A DNA stretch of 13,772 nucleotides from CAJQPP01 sp041747075. GTDB lineage: Bacteria > Planctomycetota > Planctomycetia > Pirellulales > Pirellulaceae. Under the pieces are notes generated by a model that was given only the letters and a program-made list of their open reading frames with translations, was not told where the DNA came from and ran no database searches. Every line of letters begins with the position of its first letter. Position 1 is the first letter of the stretch. This document shows, piece by piece, positions 12,053-13,772 of the stretch. The translations under genes were made by a program, and so were the position numbers. Location: the NCBI GenBank assembly GCA_041747075.1, contig JBGTFW010000064.1, forward strand, positions 1 through 13,772. The letters are read 5' to 3'.

Positions 12053-12060
12053 GTCCCGCC
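12053..12060. repeat. Target-site duplication, right copy (GTCCCGCC)
   Basis: Identical to 7150-7157. It directly follows the right inverted repeat and leads into the comEC 3' remnant in the correct frame. Confidence 0.9.
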
Positions 12061-12276
12061 GAACTGATGCTCTGGTCAAGCCCCCGCTACGTCGTCGCGA
12101 CCAGCCGCCGCGGGCTCAACGAAGAATTGAACAAGATCGTTCCTGGGGAATCGGCGAATTCCCTGACGTATTTGCATACCGGTCGCGACGGGGCCGTCCG
12201 CGTGGTGGTGGACGGTGAAGGTACGATGGCAGTCGATGCGTGGCGGCTTCGCGAGACAACCAGGAAACCGGAATGA
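12061..12276 (+). pseudogene. comEC: comEC 3' remnant
   Basis: The last 72 codons (71 residues and TGA) of comEC, separated from the rest by the transposon. The translation AELMLWSSPRYVVATSRRG joins in frame after PHHGSPSSRP of the 5' part. It matches the usual ComEC ending, in which a W-x-x-P-x-(Y/W)-V-V-x-S strand follows the HHGS motif, then L-HTG-x-x-GAV-R (here LHTGRDGAVRVVVDGEG) and a final WR. Reconstructed ComEC would be 841 residues, normal for the family. The fragment has no start signals of its own. It ends 47 bp before the end of the convergent gene at 12324. Confidence 0.9.
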
Positions 12277-12323
12277 ATCCGGTAGCTTGTATTGATTTGG
12301 ACGCCGTGGCCGCCCGACACTCT

Positions 12324-13772
12324 TCAGTTATCGGACATCTTACCGGGAAAGAAATGCCAATGCCATTCAATCCAGCCGTTCCGATTGGAGAACGAGCGGA
12401 TATTAGGGCCGAAATCCTTGTACACAATTTGACTGACCACCTCGCAAACCGAATACAATCGATCCGAAACTGTCTCGATTGGAATTAACTCGTCTTTTGG
12501 ATACTTTGCGTACCTTCGTAGGGCTGCGCGTTTATCCAGAAAGAAGTTGAAATACCGCCAGCGCATCTCCCACATCCATCGCTGTTGATTGAACAGAATT
12601 TTCAGATGATCGGGGCGGCACTCGTCCAAGAAGTGTCGGGCACCTGGAAATAATGGCTCAAGGACGTCCGCGGCCGGAACCTCCTTCATGGACGATTCGC
12701 TGAGTAGCGGCTCCATGATCCATTGGTCGCCCCTGAGCAGCCATCGGTCAGTTACCAGATACCCCGGGTTGTGGAGCCTTTTCGACCGCTTCACGTCCGC
12801 TTCATCCATTCCGTTGAGAACACTTTGCTTTCGTGCGTTCGCGTCCGTCATGAACCATCCTTCATGGCCTTTGATCATTGTTTTTTCGGCCGGATAGGTT
12901 TCCACCTCGTTTTCGTTCCGTGTTATGCTGCGTACAAAATCCTGCACCAATTCCACGTTTGCGTGTCGATTCAGGAAAATATGATGCCGGGGCTCATCCG
13001 GGAAATGAAACTCAAGAAAGATGAAAAAGCCATCATAAAACTGCTTCCAGGTTTCGACGCTGTAGAAAGATCGGGTTTTTTCCGCCTGTTCCTGTTGAAG
13101 CGTTTCCAGTTCGCCAACTCGTTCGTGGATATTGTCGAGGGCCTGAAGCATTTTGGCACGGTCGCTGGACTGGATCTCGAGGACAGACATTTCCGCACCG
13201 GAATTCCGCCACCAGTCCCCAAAATCCGGCATCGTTTCGATTGGTTCAAACGAATCCCACAGCTCGGTGATGCCCCGCCTGGGCAGGGTAAACGGGACCG
13301 ACAATTTCAGTTTCAAACCTGGCTGCCCGGCTTCCCGGCTTGTCTTGGTGTACTCGGGGAACGAAATCTCGCAGAGGGCTGCAACCAACTCCTCGCACTC
13401 GTATTTTTCCAGGTACTCGGGTGTATATTTGGCGTCCCAGTAACCCATGAAGCGCACGGGAACCAGAAAGACCATGACATCCGCGCTGGATGCGTTGTCG
13501 CTGATCGCCAGGGCACGCTGGAACCGCCGATTGGACTCCAGCGGCGACCAACCGGCGGGCGGCGTATTACCCTCGACCACGGCCATGCTTCCATCGGCGA
13601 GCCACGGCGAATTTGAAATCACGATCTGGTTGCCGGAAGTTCTGACCTCCGTGGCGGCATGCCGATCATGGAAACTGGCCAACGCGTTGGCTAACGCATT
13701 GGTATCCGGTGCCGCATCCTCTGCATCCTCGGCGTTGTGTGGGTCGGGGGCCGGCAGAGCGATCCGTAAACG
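12324..13772 (-). CDS. Large protein of unknown function, 5' end outside window
   Basis: 482 codons visible, open to the window edge, so the N-terminus is missing. A TTG at 13682 could serve as start, but the frame continues upstream through an acidic, Ala-rich linker with small internal repeats (EDAEDAAP, NALANALA), so I treat the gene as partial. A hydrophobic strand-like block (ADVMVFLVPVRFMGYW) is followed by a charged helix or coiled coil, DRAKMLQALDNIHERVGELE. The C-terminal half is rich in aromatic residues (WKQFYDGFFIFLEFHF, WMWEMRWRYFNFF, GWIEWHWHFF). No signal peptide, membrane helix or known catalytic motif is recognised. Codon use and GC match the host part, not the transposon. 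It converges with the comEC remnant. I cannot assign a function. Confidence 0.7.
   Translation of the reverse strand, partial: RLRIALPAPDPHNAEDAEDAAPDTNALANALASFHDRHAATEVRTSGNQIVISNSPWLADGSMAVVEGNTPPAGWSPLESNRRFQRALAISDNASSADVMVFLVPVRFMGYWDAKYTPEYLEKYECEELVAALCEISFPEYTKTSREAGQPGLKLKLSVPFTLPRRGITELWDSFEPIETMPDFGDWWRNSGAEMSVLEIQSSDRAKMLQALDNIHERVGELETLQQEQAEKTRSFYSVETWKQFYDGFFIFLEFHFPDEPRHHIFLNRHANVELVQDFVRSITRNENEVETYPAEKTMIKGHEGWFMTDANARKQSVLNGMDEADVKRSKRLHNPGYLVTDRWLLRGDQWIMEPLLSESSMKEVPAADVLEPLFPGARHFLDECRPDHLKILFNQQRWMWEMRWRYFNFFLDKRAALRRYAKYPKDELIPIETVSDRLYSVCEVVSQIVYKDFGPNIRSFSNRNGWIEWHWHFFPGKMSDN

Noticed and set aside
7149..12061. 10-bp direct repeat CGTCCCGCCG as the duplication
   Set aside because: The same bases can be read that way with 10-bp inverted repeats. 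The 8-bp reading gives longer 11-bp ends beginning GGT, which suits the transposase family better; both give the same excised product.
12240..12488. 82-codon plus-strand frame after comEC
   Set aside because: It overlaps the comEC end and the C-terminal coding region of the minus-strand gene. No start signals are visible.

Overview
The window looks like a chromosomal stretch of a GC-rich bacterium, most likely a planctomycete. This is an inference from base composition, tRNA genes without an encoded CCA tail, weak or absent Shine-Dalgarno sites on several genes, and dispersed CTCTCCCCCG...CGGGGGAGAGGG palindromes. No rRNA or marker gene fixes the taxon.

Left part (1-4807), host genes. The 3' part of an FkbM-type methyltransferase is followed 12 bp later by a capsule/LPS-type glycosyltransferase-like gene. 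An 8-copy, 42-bp palindromic repeat plus three 30-bp repeats are inserted in frame near its N-terminus. Convergent to it is mnmH (tRNA 2-selenouridine synthase), divergent from a small cupin gene. A small acidic protein of unknown function comes next.

Centre (4848-12276), an interrupted comEC. The competence channel gene runs from 4848 to 7157 and breaks off just after the PHHGS motif of its metallo-beta-lactamase domain. Its last 72 codons (including the stop) lie 4.9 kb away at 12061-12276. Between them is a discrete insertion, 7158-12052 (4,895 bp). It is bounded by 11-bp perfect terminal inverted repeats (GGTACTGTCCT / AGGACAGTACC) and an 8-bp target duplication (GTCCCGCC). Deleting the element and one duplication restores one reading frame of 841 codons plus stop.

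The element carries a single-ORF IS1-family transposase and non-transposition cargo: an overlapping methyltransferase/HNH endonuclease pair (probable type II restriction-modification system), a 65-aa basic ribbon-helix-helix-like protein with an AT-hook-like motif, a tRNA-Cys(GCA), an abnormal D-arm-poor tRNA-like gene with anticodon UAU, a possible attenuator-like RNA locus, and two unknown winged-helix proteins. The repressor-like protein and the transposase are divergently expressed from back-to-back promoters that share their -35 region, with both -10 boxes inside an 11-bp inverted repeat. This suggests the small protein controls transposase expression. Two element genes appear to be transcribed leaderless.

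Right part (12324-13772): after the comEC tail, a convergent gene of unknown function runs off the window.

The best candidate for something undescribed is the whole 4.9-kb unit: a non-composite IS1-family transposon carrying restriction-modification genes, tRNAs and regulators, caught in comEC with both ends intact.
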